Shown piece after piece: positions 28,791-38,673 of a stretch of DNA of 64,000 bases. The notes beneath the pieces are model-generated. The model did not search any database. It had not been told where the DNA came from and worked only from the letters and a program-made list of their open reading frames with translations. Source of the stretch: Bradyrhizobium guangzhouense. Lineage in GTDB: Bacteria; Pseudomonadota; Alphaproteobacteria; Rhizobiales; Xanthobacteraceae. Where the stretch lies: NCBI RefSeq assembly GCF_004114955.1, contig NZ_CP030053.1:3844001-3908000 (forward strand), in the 5' to 3' direction. Made by a program: the position numbers and the translations under genes. The stretch's first letter is position 1. Each line of letters begins with the position of its first letter.

Positions 28791-30533
28791 TTACTCGGTG
28801 CCTTCGGAACGGAAGATCGAGATCGAGATCGCGCGCCCTTGCGAGAAATTATAGCCGTCGATGCGCGCGCCGACCTTGTAGCGCAGCCCGATCGCCTCGG
28901 CGCGCTGCACGAAGCTGCGCTCCGAGCGCTGCTCGACCAGCGCGAACCGGCAGCTTCCCTGCCTGAGGAAATCGGCAGCTCCCGATCCGTCGGTCAACAG
29001 CGTCTGGGTCCCGGTCAGGAAGACGAGGCTCGGCTCGGCGTAGCCGGCCGAGGCCGCCTTGGGTCCGACGCAGGTCACGTTGCGCAGCGCGCGCGCGATC
29101 TCGATGCTGGGAAACAGCGGCGTTAGCGAGGGCAGCACGATGCCGTAGACCACGACCGCCAGCATCAGCGCGGCGACCAGCGCGTTGAGCACGGAGCGCT
29201 CGGCGCGATTGGTGTCGAACAGCCACCAGGCGAACAGACCGAAGATCAGCGAGGCCGCGATGAACGGCCAGGCCACGAAAGCCGGTTGCCGCGTCAGCAT
29301 GACGGCGCCGACCACCGCAATGATCGAACCGCCGGCGGGAATGGCGAACCACCAGGCCGAGCCGCGTGCGAGCCAGGAGCGCGACAGCACGTTCCGCTCC
29401 AGCGCGCCGACGGTGAGGATCGCAACCGCGGGATAGAGCGGCAGCACGTAGTGCGGCAGCTTGGTCAGCACCGCCTCGAACACGATCCAGGACGGGATCA
29501 GCCAGGCCAGCAGGAATTGCGCGCCGGGCTCACGCCGCGCTCGCCACACGGCTGGCGCCGCCATTGCCGCGAGCGGCGCGCCGGGCCAGAAGGTAATCCA
29601 GAACAGCGCCAGATAGACGCCGGGCGGAGCGCCATGGGATTCCTGCGCGCCGATCTTGCTCAGCATGTCGCCGCCGACGGAGTCCGCGAAAAAAGCATCG
29701 CCGGCGCGCCAGAAGATCGCCACGAACCAGGGCAGCACCAGCACCAGCATCCACATCAGGCCCCAGACCGGGCGCAAGCGCCACAGCCAGGAGGCATCGC
29801 GGTCCTGGATCGCGAGCATGATGATGGTAAGCCCGGCGAACATCAGGATCAGCGGGCCCTTGATCAGAATGCCGACCGCGAGCGCGGTCCAGAAGATCGC
29901 GGGCCAGCTCCACGGCGGATGTGCGTCGTCCTCGGCACGCTGCCAGGACAGATAGGCGCGCGACATCGCGCCCATTGCCGCGATCACTGTGAACAGCAGC
30001 ACGGCGTCCGTTTTGGCGAGGCGCGCCTCGACGCCGAGCAGCACGGAGGCGGCCATCAGGAGCGCGGCAAGCACCGCCGCGCGCCGCGTGACGAAGCCCA
30101 GCGCCGTCCAATAGGTCATCAGCACCGCGCCGATCGCACCGATCAACGAGGGCAGCCGATAGACCCAGATGCGCAATTCGGCCTTGGGCAGCTTCAGCGC
30201 CGTCGCAAGCTCGACCGCCGCGGATTGCAACCAGTAGATGCCGACCGGCTTCTTGTAGCGAACGTCCTCCTGGAAGCGAATGTCCACATAGTCGCGGCTC
30301 TCGACCATCTGCTTGGTGGCCTGGGCGAACCGTGCCTCGTCGCGGTCGACGGGCGGGATGGTGAAGAAACCGGGCAGGAACAGCAGCAGCGCGCACAACA
30401 CCAGGAAGCTCACGGCGCGGGCGTGGCTGGCGGTGACGAAGTCGAGCATCAGAACGAGCCGGCTGCCCGGATTCACGGGCGTTTTCGGCTCTCGGGGCGC
30501 GCCAAATCGGGGAGTCGGATAGGTCTCGGCCAT
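28791..30533 (-). CDS. ArnT-like GT39/GT83 membrane glycosyltransferase
   Basis: Protein of 580 residues with about twelve membrane segments. The first periplasmic loop carries the family motif PPVDRDEARFAQATKQM (Asp/Glu acceptor-binding residues), followed by a KKPVGIYWLQ block as in ArnT and RgtA-D. A periplasmic C-terminal domain follows the last helix at about residue 440. The enzyme moves a sugar from a polyprenyl phosphate donor onto lipid A or core on the periplasmic face. The donor is probably made by the GT2 two genes downstream. The sugar is not readable from sequence. Confidence 0.9.
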   Translation of the reverse strand: MAETYPTPRFGAPREPKTPVNPGSRLVLMLDFVTASHARAVSFLVLCALLLFLPGFFTIPPVDRDEARFAQATKQMVESRDYVDIRFQEDVRYKKPVGIYWLQSAAVELATALKLPKAELRIWVYRLPSLIGAIGAVLMTYWTALGFVTRRAAVLAALLMAASVLLGVEARLAKTDAVLLFTVIAAMGAMSRAYLSWQRAEDDAHPPWSWPAIFWTALAVGILIKGPLILMFAGLTIIMLAIQDRDASWLWRLRPVWGLMWMLVLVLPWFVAIFWRAGDAFFADSVGGDMLSKIGAQESHGAPPGVYLALFWITFWPGAPLAAMAAPAVWRARREPGAQFLLAWLIPSWIVFEAVLTKLPHYVLPLYPAVAILTVGALERNVLSRSWLARGSAWWFAIPAGGSIIAVVGAVMLTRQPAFVAWPFIAASLIFGLFAWWLFDTNRAERSVLNALVAALMLAVVVYGIVLPSLTPLFPSIEIARALRNVTCVGPKAASAGYAEPSLVFLTGTQTLLTDGSGAADFLRQGSCRFALVEQRSERSFVQRAEAIGLRYKVGARIDGYNFSQGRAISISIFRSEGTE

Positions 30534-30583
30534 TGGTTCCGCTTACGCTGAAACCGCCATCGCCACAACCGCTTGAGCCGCTC

Positions 30584-32821
30584 TCATTGAATTCGAATGA
30601 CAACTGTGTCCGCGGCGCCCGTGGCGTCGATCACGGTCAGCCTTGCAAAGCCCGGGCCGGGAGGATCGATCAGGCGCTGGCGCCGTCCATCGATCTCGCC
30701 GCGCGCGGTTCCGTTGACCATGACAGTCATCGGCAGCACCCCACCGGCCACCTTGATGGGCATGGCGGCAGCCTCGGTGCCAGCCGATCGATCCACATCG
30801 ACCCGGGAACCGTTGAGCGGGAATTGGATGTGGAGCGCCTGTTCGCCGCCGGTCCGGACGAGTTCCCCCACGGGGCGGAACCGCCTCAGCGGTATTGGCA
30901 ACTTCGCGTTGCTGGCAATCAGGGTTCCCTTGGGCGCCCTGGGCAGCGGGGTTAACGTCTTTCCGGTCCGCGCGAAGGCATCGAACAGGATCGGTGCAGC
31001 GGCAACGCGGCCGATCAGGCCGGGAACCGGCGCGCCGTCGGGCCGGCCGACCCACACGCCGATGGTCATGCGGCCGTCGAAGCCGACCGACCAGGCATCA
31101 CGATAGCCGTAGGAGGTGCCGGTCTTGAAGGCGATGCGGTTACGGACCGCATTCTCCGGCGGCGGGGTTCCCAGCAGCACATTGCCGACCTGCCAGGCCG
31201 CGACTGGATCCAGCAGCCGCATCGGCTCGCGATCGTCCCCGGCAACCATGATCTCGCGTAATGGCCTGGTCGTTCCGAGCCGGGCGAGACCTGCATAGAG
31301 TTGCGCCAGATCCTGAAGCGTGACGCCGACGCCGCCAAGGCCCATGGCAAGGCCGGGTGCCTCGTCCTTGGGCAGAACCAGATTGCCACCGGCCTGCCGC
31401 AGCCGCGAGGCCAGCCGGCTCGAGCCGACGCGGTCGAGCAGCACGATCGCCGGCACGTTCAGCGACAATTGAAGCGCCTTCTTCACCGGCACGGTGCCCT
31501 GGAACGTCATGTCGAAATTTTCCGGCGCGTAGGAGCCGAAGCGCACCGGCCGGTCGTCGATCAGACTATCGGGATGAACAAAGCCGTCCTCGAAAGCGAG
31601 GCCGTAGATGAACGGTTTGAGTGTCGAGCCCGGCGAACGGATGGCTCGGGTCATGTCGACCTGCCCTGCCCGGCTCTCGTCGAAATAATCGGCCGAGCCG
31701 ACGCGCGCCAGCACGTCGCCGCTGTCATTGTCGACGACGATGATGCCGACCGAGATGTTCGGCCCCAGCGCAACGGCACGGTCGCGTGCCAGCGGCTCAA
31801 GCACTTTCTGCAGATTTGAGTCCAGCGTCAGCTTGATAACGGGCGCGTCCTTGACCGTTGCCAGCGCGCTGTCGGCCGAATGCGGCGCCAGAATGGGCAT
31901 CGGCTTGCGCAGCTTTGGCACCGGCACGGCCTTGGCCTGTTTCGCGTCATCCAGGCTGACCACGTGCTCCTCGACCATGCGATCGAGCACACGATCCCGC
32001 GCGATGCGCGCGGCTTCCGGGAAGCGGTCGAGCCGGCGCGTCTCCGGCGATTGCGGCAACGCGACCAGCAGCGCCGCTTCCGCCAGCGACAGCCGCTTCG
32101 GCTCCTTGCCGAGATAGGCGATCGATGCGGCCCGTATGCCTTCGAGGTTGCCGCCATAGGGCGCAAGCGCGAGGTACAGGTCGAGGATCTCGTCCTTGCT
32201 GAGGGCCCGCTCCAGCTCGATCGCGCGCACGATCTGGTGCAGCTTTGCGTAAAGCGAGCGCTGCCGCCGCGGCTCCATCAGCCGCGCCAGCTGCATCGAG
32301 ATGGTCGACCCGCCCGACACGATGCGGCCGCGCGTGCCCAGTTGCACCGCCGCGCGCCCAAGCGCCAGCGGGTCGATACCGTCATGGGCATAGAAGCGCT
32401 GGTCCTCATAAGCGAACAGCAGCTTCAGGTAAGTCGGATCGACATTGGCCTCGGCATCGACAGGCAGACGCCAGCGCCCGTCCGCCATCGCATAGGCGCG
32501 CAGCAGTTTTCCGTTGCGGTCGACGACCGTGGTCGAGACACGGCGCGCCTCGTCGAGCGGCAGCGGGCCGAGGGAATAGACCCAGCCGACGAAGCCGATG
32601 ATGGCGAGCATGAGAGTGCATGCGGCGATGGAGAGGAGACGATGGCCCCAACCCCTTGCTCCGTCTTGGCCGGGCTTGTCCGGGCCATCCACGTTCTTCT
32701 CAGCCGGGCCAAGCTCCGTGGATGCCCGGGACATCTGCGCGAAGACGCGCTTCGCGCTTCTGCCCGGGCATGACGACGGAGATTGTGGCTCGTTCGGAAC
32801 GCTTACCATCTCACCACTCAC
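30584..32821 (-). CDS. pbpC: penicillin-binding protein 1C
   Basis: Bifunctional peptidoglycan synthase of 745 residues. TM anchor at 62-82; GT51 transglycosylase with E139-D140 in AYEDQRFYAHDGIDP and GGSTISMQLARLM; transpeptidase with STLK (SPGSTLKPFIYG), SLN and KTGTSYGYRDAW; and a C-terminal PBP1C-specific domain from about 660. The GTG start overlaps the alpha-2-macroglobulin stop (GTGA), the usual coupling of these partners. Odd: residues about 14-54 before the anchor are encoded by a 123-bp palindromic repeat, giving a Pro/Gly/Ser/Asp-rich cytoplasmic insert (see 32659-32781). Confidence 0.94.
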   Translation of the reverse strand: MSGEMVSVPNEPQSPSSCPGRSAKRVFAQMSRASTELGPAEKNVDGPDKPGQDGARGWGHRLLSIAACTLMLAIIGFVGWVYSLGPLPLDEARRVSTTVVDRNGKLLRAYAMADGRWRLPVDAEANVDPTYLKLLFAYEDQRFYAHDGIDPLALGRAAVQLGTRGRIVSGGSTISMQLARLMEPRRQRSLYAKLHQIVRAIELERALSKDEILDLYLALAPYGGNLEGIRAASIAYLGKEPKRLSLAEAALLVALPQSPETRRLDRFPEAARIARDRVLDRMVEEHVVSLDDAKQAKAVPVPKLRKPMPILAPHSADSALATVKDAPVIKLTLDSNLQKVLEPLARDRAVALGPNISVGIIVVDNDSGDVLARVGSADYFDESRAGQVDMTRAIRSPGSTLKPFIYGLAFEDGFVHPDSLIDDRPVRFGSYAPENFDMTFQGTVPVKKALQLSLNVPAIVLLDRVGSSRLASRLRQAGGNLVLPKDEAPGLAMGLGGVGVTLQDLAQLYAGLARLGTTRPLREIMVAGDDREPMRLLDPVAAWQVGNVLLGTPPPENAVRNRIAFKTGTSYGYRDAWSVGFDGRMTIGVWVGRPDGAPVPGLIGRVAAAPILFDAFARTGKTLTPLPRAPKGTLIASNAKLPIPLRRFRPVGELVRTGGEQALHIQFPLNGSRVDVDRSAGTEAAAMPIKVAGGVLPMTVMVNGTARGEIDGRRQRLIDPPGPGFARLTVIDATGAADTVVIRIQ
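32659..32781 (-). repeat. palindromic rhizobial-type repeat inserted in frame in pbpC
   Basis: A 123-bp element with terminal arms CTCCGTC/GACGGAG and inner arms CCATCCACG/CGTGGATG, plus several GCCCGGG(C/A) blocks and an arm-internal GCGCGAAG...CTTCGCGC hairpin. Rhizobial genomes carry many intergenic copies of such sequences, recognisable when translated as a 'DKPGQDG / MPG' type peptide. Here one lies inside the 5' part of a gene and is read through without a stop. Confidence 0.8.
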
Positions 32822-35800
32822 TTCGCCGCCCGTACCTCGACGGTCCCCGTTCCGGTGCGGCCATAGCGCGAGGGATTGTACATGTCCTCGACATAGGCCT
32901 GCGGCAGCACGTATTTGCCGGGGGAAACCACGCGCACGACGTAGGCGACGGTGAAGACCGCCTTGGAGTCCGAGGCCCTGTCGACGGCAGCGGTGAAGCG
33001 GTCGTCGCGGAACTCGGTATCCTCTGGCTCCGCACCGTCTTCGATCCAGTCCAGCGTCCCGCTGTCGCCCGACGACACCAGCTTCGGGTTGTCGATCTCG
33101 AGGCCCGCCGGCAGATAGTCGGAGACCATGATGTGGCCATACTCGGGCTTGGCTTCCGTAATCTTCAACACCACGGCATAGCGATCGTTCTGCTTGACCT
33201 TGCTGATATCGGCGGGCTTGCCGTCGAGCGTGAAGTAGTTCCGCTCGATCTTGAAGCCGTTCGACGCGGCCGGCTCCGGCGTCACCGGCGAGCCGGATAC
33301 CGAGACCACCGCCTGCACCGGCGCATCGCCGGTGTTGGTGATCTTCAGCGGCTTGCCGCTCAGCGCATCAGCCTTGTAGCTGCGGTAGAGCGCAGTCTTG
33401 ACCGGCTGGCCGTCCACCTCGATCGAGAGGTTTTCCTTGGCCAGCGCCCGCGCCGCCAGCACCAGCCAGGCATTCTCCTGCGTGGAGGTGTAGGGCGTGA
33501 GCGCGCGCGCGACTTCCACCCGCGAAACCGCCTGAGTCAGCGTCGCCTTCGGCGCATTGCCTTCGCTCGCGAGCGAAACGAGCGCTGCGGCGTCACGGAG
33601 CTGCGAACCATAGTCGGTGCGGCCGAACTCCAGCACCGGCTTTGGCGCGAGGCTGTCGAGCGCTGCGCTGTAGACCCGCTCGGCGCGGTTGCGGTCGCCG
33701 ACCAGAGCGAGCGCCGCTGCAAGCTGAGATTTGGCGATCGGCGTCGCCAGATTGTTCAGCTTGGTATCGGCGAGATAGCGGAGATCGCCGATCGGAGCTG
33801 CGCCATTGCGGGCGAGCACATAGAGGCCATAGGCGAGATCACGGCCGCCGTCCTTCTCCGGCTCATTGCCGTTGACGACGGAGTTTCTGATGCGGTCGAG
33901 CGCGTTCTTGAACAGGACGTCGGGTACCACAAAGCCCTTTTCACGGGCGCGGGTCAGGAAGTCCGTGACGTAGGCATCGAGCCAGGCATCGTCACCGCCC
34001 GCCGACCACAGGCCGAACGAGCCGTTGGAGCCCTGACGGGCCAACAGCCGCTCGATGGCGTCGCGGATGCGCTGGTCGACCTCGGTGTCCATGGCAAGGT
34101 GCGCCCCGGCCGCGAGGTCGTTGACATAGAGCAGCGGCATCGCGCGGCTCGTGATCTGCTCCGAGCAGCCGTAGGGATAGCGATCGAGCGCCTTGAGGAT
34201 GGTCGCCGCATCGAGCGCCGTCGACAGGCTCGCCGAGACCGAGACGCTGCCGGTGCCCGGCACGAGGTCGGAGAACATGTCCGAGGTCAGCGTCAGGCTC
34301 TCGCCTTTCGCCAGCGTCCGGATCGAACGCCGCGCCAGCACTTGCGTGGCCGCTTTGACGTCGAGCGCGTAGTGGCGCGCGAGCGTGAGGCCATTCGGCC
34401 CCTTGATGTCGACGTCGAGCGTCGCCTGCCCGGCCGCGGTCGCATCGAGCGCGAGCGCGAACGAGTTGCGCTGCTTGGCGGCAAGCCTGACGGTGGTGGC
34501 GGGATTGCCCGACATCTTCACGGGGCCGCCGGTCTTGACGTTGATGACATAATCGCCGGCCTGGCCCTCGACATTGTCGATCTCGAGATTGACCGTGCCG
34601 TGGTCACCGTTGAGCAGGAAGCGCGGCAGGGTCGTCGTCAGGACGACTGGGTCGCGGATCACGACATCGGTGTTGGCGCGGCCGAGTTTTGTCGCGGTCC
34701 ACGCCACTGCCATCACGCGCGCCGTGCCGGCGAACTCCGGAATGTCGAAGCTCACTTCCGCGGTGCCGTCGGCGCCGACGGTGACGATGCCCGAATAGAG
34801 CGCCAGCGGCTTCTGCGCGGGGGGCGAGCCCTGGAGCTCCGCAGCGCCGGCGTCGCCGCCGGACTTGATCTGGCCGCGCGTGCCGGACATGCCGTCGATC
34901 AGCTGTCCGTAGAGATCGCGGATCTCCGCAGTCAATTGGCGCTGGCCGAGATAATAATCGTCCGGCGCCGGCGGCTTGTAATTGGTGAGGTTGAGGATGC
35001 CGACGTCGACTGCGGCGATCACGACCTTGGCATCCTCGCCGGGATTGAGCCCGTCGAGCCTGACCGGAATCTTCAGCACCGAATTCGGCCGGATCAGATC
35101 CGGCGGCGACAGCTTTACGGCGAGCGTGCGGGCCTGCTTGTCGATGCCGAACCATTTCAGGCCGATGGCGCGACCCGGCATGCGCTGGGCGGCCGCATCG
35201 AGCGGACGGCGCAGCGTCGCCACCACATAGGCGCCGGTGCCCCAATCCTTGCCGACCGGGAGCTTCACCTGCGCGGTGCCTTCCTTGACGTCGATGGTCT
35301 GCGTCGTCAGCAAGCGGTCGCCGACGACGTTGACGGTGAGCTTGCCGGCAGAGCGGGCGTTCACCGACACTGTCATGGTGTCGCCGGAGGCGTATTGCGG
35401 CTTGTCGATCGAGGTCTCCAAGAGGTCCGGCGTGTCGGCGCTGCCGTCGGAATACCAGCCGACGTCGAACTGCACCGAGGTCACCGGGCCGTCGGCGTCG
35501 TTCGACTTCACGTCGAGCCGATAGCGGCCGGGCCGCGGCGCCAGCGAGATGCGGGTCGGCTTGTCGGTCGCGATCGTGACGTCACCATCGGCGACGCGCG
35601 AGGTCGACTTGACCGGCTCGTACTCCCAGTAATTGTTCTGGCGGTACCACTGATAGCGCGACTCCATCTTCAGCAGCTCGTAGCGCAGGCCGTCGCGAGG
35701 AAGTGTCTTGCCGTCGGGCGAGACGAACACGACGTCGAACTCGGCCTTGTCGCCTTCCGCGACGTTCTTGTCGCCGAACAGCGGCTTGATGCCGATCAGG

Positions 35801-38022
35801 GCGGTCGCGGGTGCGACCGGCAGAACCAGCTTGCGCTCGACGGCGCGGCCGCCGGTCTCGACCATGCGGATGAAGATCTGCGCCTCCTGCGGACGCGTCG
35901 AGGCCGGCTGCTTCTCCAGCGTCACCGGGAAGGTCGCAACGCCATTGGCGTCGGCCTCGGGAAGGTTCTCCAGCGGCGTGCGCTCGTTCGACGTGGTCTG
36001 CTCGTCATCGACGCCGAACTGGTAGCCGGCAAAGCCCGGACGTTCGCTGGCCGGCGCGATCAGCATATCGCCTTCGAGGCTGAGGCCCGCAGCCGGCGCG
36101 CCATAGAGGAAATGACCGTCCGCCTTAAGCTCCACAGGAGCGTTAGCTTTGATCAGCTTGTCCTTGCTGGATAAGTCAAATTCGATCCTGTCAGGGACGT
36201 AATCCTCGACCATGAAGGTGGTCTCGCCGACAGACGAGCCCTTCGGGTCGGTGAAGGCGCGCACCCGCCAGGTTCCAGTCGGAACGGCCGAGTTGAGCGG
36301 CACGGACAGCGTGCGGCCGCCGGCGCCCTGGTCGGCCAGCACGGCACGGCGGAATTCGACGCCATCGGGACGCTCGATCACCAGGGTCAGCGGCCCGCCA
36401 TTGACGGCATTGCCCTGCCCGTCGCGCAAGAGCGCCGTGAGATAAACGGTCTCGTTGGAGCGATAGACGCCGCGCTCGGCATAGACGAAGGCATCGGCGC
36501 CAGAGGGCACCGCACGGCCCGCGACGCCGCGGTCACTGAGGTCGAAGGCCGAGGTCTTCAGGCTGAGGAAGGCATAGTCGGCCTTCTCTCCGGTGACCGT
36601 CAGCATCGCCGGCGACAGGCCGCCCTCGCCGCGCGCCAGCCCCGCCTCGAACAGCACGTGGCCGGCCTCATCGGTCTTGCGCGTCGCCAGAATCTCGTTG
36701 TTGCGGGCGACCAGCCGCACCTCGGCTTTCCCGACCGGATCGGTCGAGGCCAGCGAATTGACGAAAACATGGATGCCGTCATTGCCGGAATAGGCCGTGA
36801 CCCCGAGGTCGGACACGATGAACCATTGCGTGGCCAGCTGATAATCATCGTCGCTGCCCGGGCCCTTGGCCGCTGCCGTCATCACATAGACGCCCGGCTG
36901 GAGCTCACCCAGCGCTTGATCGACCGGGAATGCGGTGATGACGTCCTGGTTCAGAGTCATCGCGGTCGCGAGTTCGCCGGACCAGACCTTGACGCCGCGC
37001 TCGTCGCCCAGATCCGAGAGTTGATATTTCGACAACGTCTTCTGGAAGTCGCTGTCGACCACCGTGTTGATCAGATTGCGGTCACCGATCCTGAACACAT
37101 TGATGTTCACCGCGGGCGTGTTGACGCTGACCACGGGAATGCCGCGCTGGCCGGTGCGCGGCAGCACATAGGCGCGGCTGGTGAAGCGCACGAACGGCTT
37201 GCGGTCACGCACATAGATGTTGAACTCGGCCGATTTCGGCAGGCCCTCCTTCACCGTCGACGGCAGGCCGGCACGCAAATTGATGTTGTAGCGCTCGCCA
37301 TGCTTCAGCCCGTCGACGCAGAGCTGCTTGCCTTCCGCCGACAGCGCCGGCTTGTCTTGGCCAGCGAGCGCCAGGAACGGCGCGAAATCGGTGCGCTTGG
37401 CGAGCTCTTCCGAGAACTGGAAGCAGGCGCGCGGGCTCGCCGAATCCGAGTCCACGGTATAGTCGAGCAGGCGGAAGCCATGCTCGTCGCGCAGCTTCTC
37501 ATATTGGCCGCGGACATCGGCGACCTCGCGCATGTCCAGCGACAGCCGCAACGCGTCGAGCGCCGGGCGGAACAGGTGCCGCTCGGCGAGCGACTTGCCG
37601 AGCACCGCGAGCGCATCAGCCTCCTCGCCCGCATTGCCGGCGCGCATATAGGCGATATAGGCGGCGGTCGAGGCGCGCTCGAAGAGGAACGTCTGCTCGC
37701 TCGAGCTCTTCGGCGTGATCTGGAAGATGACCTTTGCGAGCCGCAGCCAATTGCCGGCGTCATCGGGCGTGGTGGCGGCGATCTGGCCGAGGACCGAGAG
37801 CCCGGTGCGGTAGTCGTTGCGCCTGAAGGCGGCGTCGGCGTCGGTCTTCAGCGTCGCGTTGGTCTTGGCGACCGGCCCCGCTTCACTCTTGATCTGCGCC
37901 TCGAGCTTGATCGCGGAATCGGCGAGATCGTCACGCTTGAATGGCTTGTCCGCTGCCTGCGCAGCGCAAAGGCCAAACGCCAGCACGGCGCAGAGAGCGA
38001 CGGCGCGAACCAGACCAATCAT
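32818..38022 (-). CDS. bacterial alpha-2-macroglobulin
   Basis: Large periplasmic protease-trap protein of 1734 residues. A Sec signal (MIGLVRAVALCAVLAFGLCA, cleavage near AQAA-DK) sets the start at 38022, with GGGAG 8 nt upstream; the open frame extends to 38442, but that stretch is not signal-like. The thioester motif is intact as YGCSEQ with Cys at about residue 1286, so it should be able to trap attacking proteases covalently. No good lipobox is seen, unlike E. coli YfhM. Its partner PBP1C follows with a GTGA overlap, the classic pair thought to block proteases and repair peptidoglycan after envelope breach. Confidence 0.94.
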   Translation of the reverse strand: MIGLVRAVALCAVLAFGLCAAQAADKPFKRDDLADSAIKLEAQIKSEAGPVAKTNATLKTDADAAFRRNDYRTGLSVLGQIAATTPDDAGNWLRLAKVIFQITPKSSSEQTFLFERASTAAYIAYMRAGNAGEEADALAVLGKSLAERHLFRPALDALRLSLDMREVADVRGQYEKLRDEHGFRLLDYTVDSDSASPRACFQFSEELAKRTDFAPFLALAGQDKPALSAEGKQLCVDGLKHGERYNINLRAGLPSTVKEGLPKSAEFNIYVRDRKPFVRFTSRAYVLPRTGQRGIPVVSVNTPAVNINVFRIGDRNLINTVVDSDFQKTLSKYQLSDLGDERGVKVWSGELATAMTLNQDVITAFPVDQALGELQPGVYVMTAAAKGPGSDDDYQLATQWFIVSDLGVTAYSGNDGIHVFVNSLASTDPVGKAEVRLVARNNEILATRKTDEAGHVLFEAGLARGEGGLSPAMLTVTGEKADYAFLSLKTSAFDLSDRGVAGRAVPSGADAFVYAERGVYRSNETVYLTALLRDGQGNAVNGGPLTLVIERPDGVEFRRAVLADQGAGGRTLSVPLNSAVPTGTWRVRAFTDPKGSSVGETTFMVEDYVPDRIEFDLSSKDKLIKANAPVELKADGHFLYGAPAAGLSLEGDMLIAPASERPGFAGYQFGVDDEQTTSNERTPLENLPEADANGVATFPVTLEKQPASTRPQEAQIFIRMVETGGRAVERKLVLPVAPATALIGIKPLFGDKNVAEGDKAEFDVVFVSPDGKTLPRDGLRYELLKMESRYQWYRQNNYWEYEPVKSTSRVADGDVTIATDKPTRISLAPRPGRYRLDVKSNDADGPVTSVQFDVGWYSDGSADTPDLLETSIDKPQYASGDTMTVSVNARSAGKLTVNVVGDRLLTTQTIDVKEGTAQVKLPVGKDWGTGAYVVATLRRPLDAAAQRMPGRAIGLKWFGIDKQARTLAVKLSPPDLIRPNSVLKIPVRLDGLNPGEDAKVVIAAVDVGILNLTNYKPPAPDDYYLGQRQLTAEIRDLYGQLIDGMSGTRGQIKSGGDAGAAELQGSPPAQKPLALYSGIVTVGADGTAEVSFDIPEFAGTARVMAVAWTATKLGRANTDVVIRDPVVLTTTLPRFLLNGDHGTVNLEIDNVEGQAGDYVINVKTGGPVKMSGNPATTVRLAAKQRNSFALALDATAAGQATLDVDIKGPNGLTLARHYALDVKAATQVLARRSIRTLAKGESLTLTSDMFSDLVPGTGSVSVSASLSTALDAATILKALDRYPYGCSEQITSRAMPLLYVNDLAAGAHLAMDTEVDQRIRDAIERLLARQGSNGSFGLWSAGGDDAWLDAYVTDFLTRAREKGFVVPDVLFKNALDRIRNSVVNGNEPEKDGGRDLAYGLYVLARNGAAPIGDLRYLADTKLNNLATPIAKSQLAAALALVGDRNRAERVYSAALDSLAPKPVLEFGRTDYGSQLRDAAALVSLASEGNAPKATLTQAVSRVEVARALTPYTSTQENAWLVLAARALAKENLSIEVDGQPVKTALYRSYKADALSGKPLKITNTGDAPVQAVVSVSGSPVTPEPAASNGFKIERNYFTLDGKPADISKVKQNDRYAVVLKITEAKPEYGHIMVSDYLPAGLEIDNPKLVSSGDSGTLDWIEDGAEPEDTEFRDDRFTAAVDRASDSKAVFTVAYVVRVVSPGKYVLPQAYVEDMYNPSRYGRTGTGTVEVRAAK

Positions 38023-38427
38023 GAAAGGACTCCCGGAAATCGCGGACGAGCGCCGCGGCGGCGATAATGTGTGCGGAAAGGTGACGGACTCATGGCGATG
38101 GAACCAAAGGTGCAAAACGTCGCATTCGCCATGGCACGGCACGCCCAGAGGAGACCGATCGAGATACCGCCGCGCACGCCGTCCTGTGGCGCAGGCCATA
38201 TCTGAAGCAGTCGACCGGCGACCGTGTCCCGGAAGCTGGTCAGCGTTGCCGGCGACGTTAATCCGTCGTCCAGTCCGCTGCCGCTCAACCCGGCACCCTG
38301 ACACTCCGCCGTTCCGATTTGTCGTACCACTGAGGAAAACGGTTCGGTTCAGGCTTGGCGAAAGACCAGATTTTTCATATTGCCATGATATATGAACGGC
38401 CGGCCCCCAAACCGGGTTGGCCAGAAC
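38023..38427. other. 405-bp intergenic region before the envelope operon
   Basis: This should hold the promoter of the alpha-2-macroglobulin/pbpC operon (leftward) and, near its right end, that of tRNA-Arg (rightward). A frame stays open on the minus strand but shows no protein-like character. The last 60 bp are A+T-richer. I see no clear operator or hairpin. Confidence 0.5.
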
Positions 38428-38504
38428 GGTCCCGTAGCTCAACTGGATAGAGCATCAGATTTCTACTCTGAGGGTTGCAGGTTCGATTCCTGCCGGGATC
38501 GCCA
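38428..38504 (+). tRNA. tRNA-Arg (anticodon TCT)
   Basis: Full cloverleaf: acceptor GGTCCCG/CGGGATC (one G-U), D arm around AGCTC...GAGC, anticodon stem TCAGA/TCTGA with loop TTTCTAC (anticodon TCT), T arm GCAGG-TTCGATT-CCTGC, and encoded CCA. It decodes AGA/AGG, rare codons in this G+C-rich genome. tRNA ends are common integration sites, but I see no integrase downstream. Confidence 0.97.
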
Positions 38505-38673
38505 GATGTCGGGTCGAGATGCGCTGACGTTCATCATTAACGCGCCACCTGGTTTACCATCGCAAATCCGTCGTCTTTCACGAACGCGTGGGTCGCCTTG
38601 CCGCGGGCTTTGAACCCGGGATGTGCGTCCTATCTGAACGCGGCGAGCCAATTGCGCTCAAGAAGGACTGCCG

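Noticed and set aside
38023..38442. N-terminal extension of alpha-2-macroglobulin
   Set aside because: The frame is open, but a clean signal peptide with ribosome site begins at 38022, and the extra 140 residues have no protein-like pattern.
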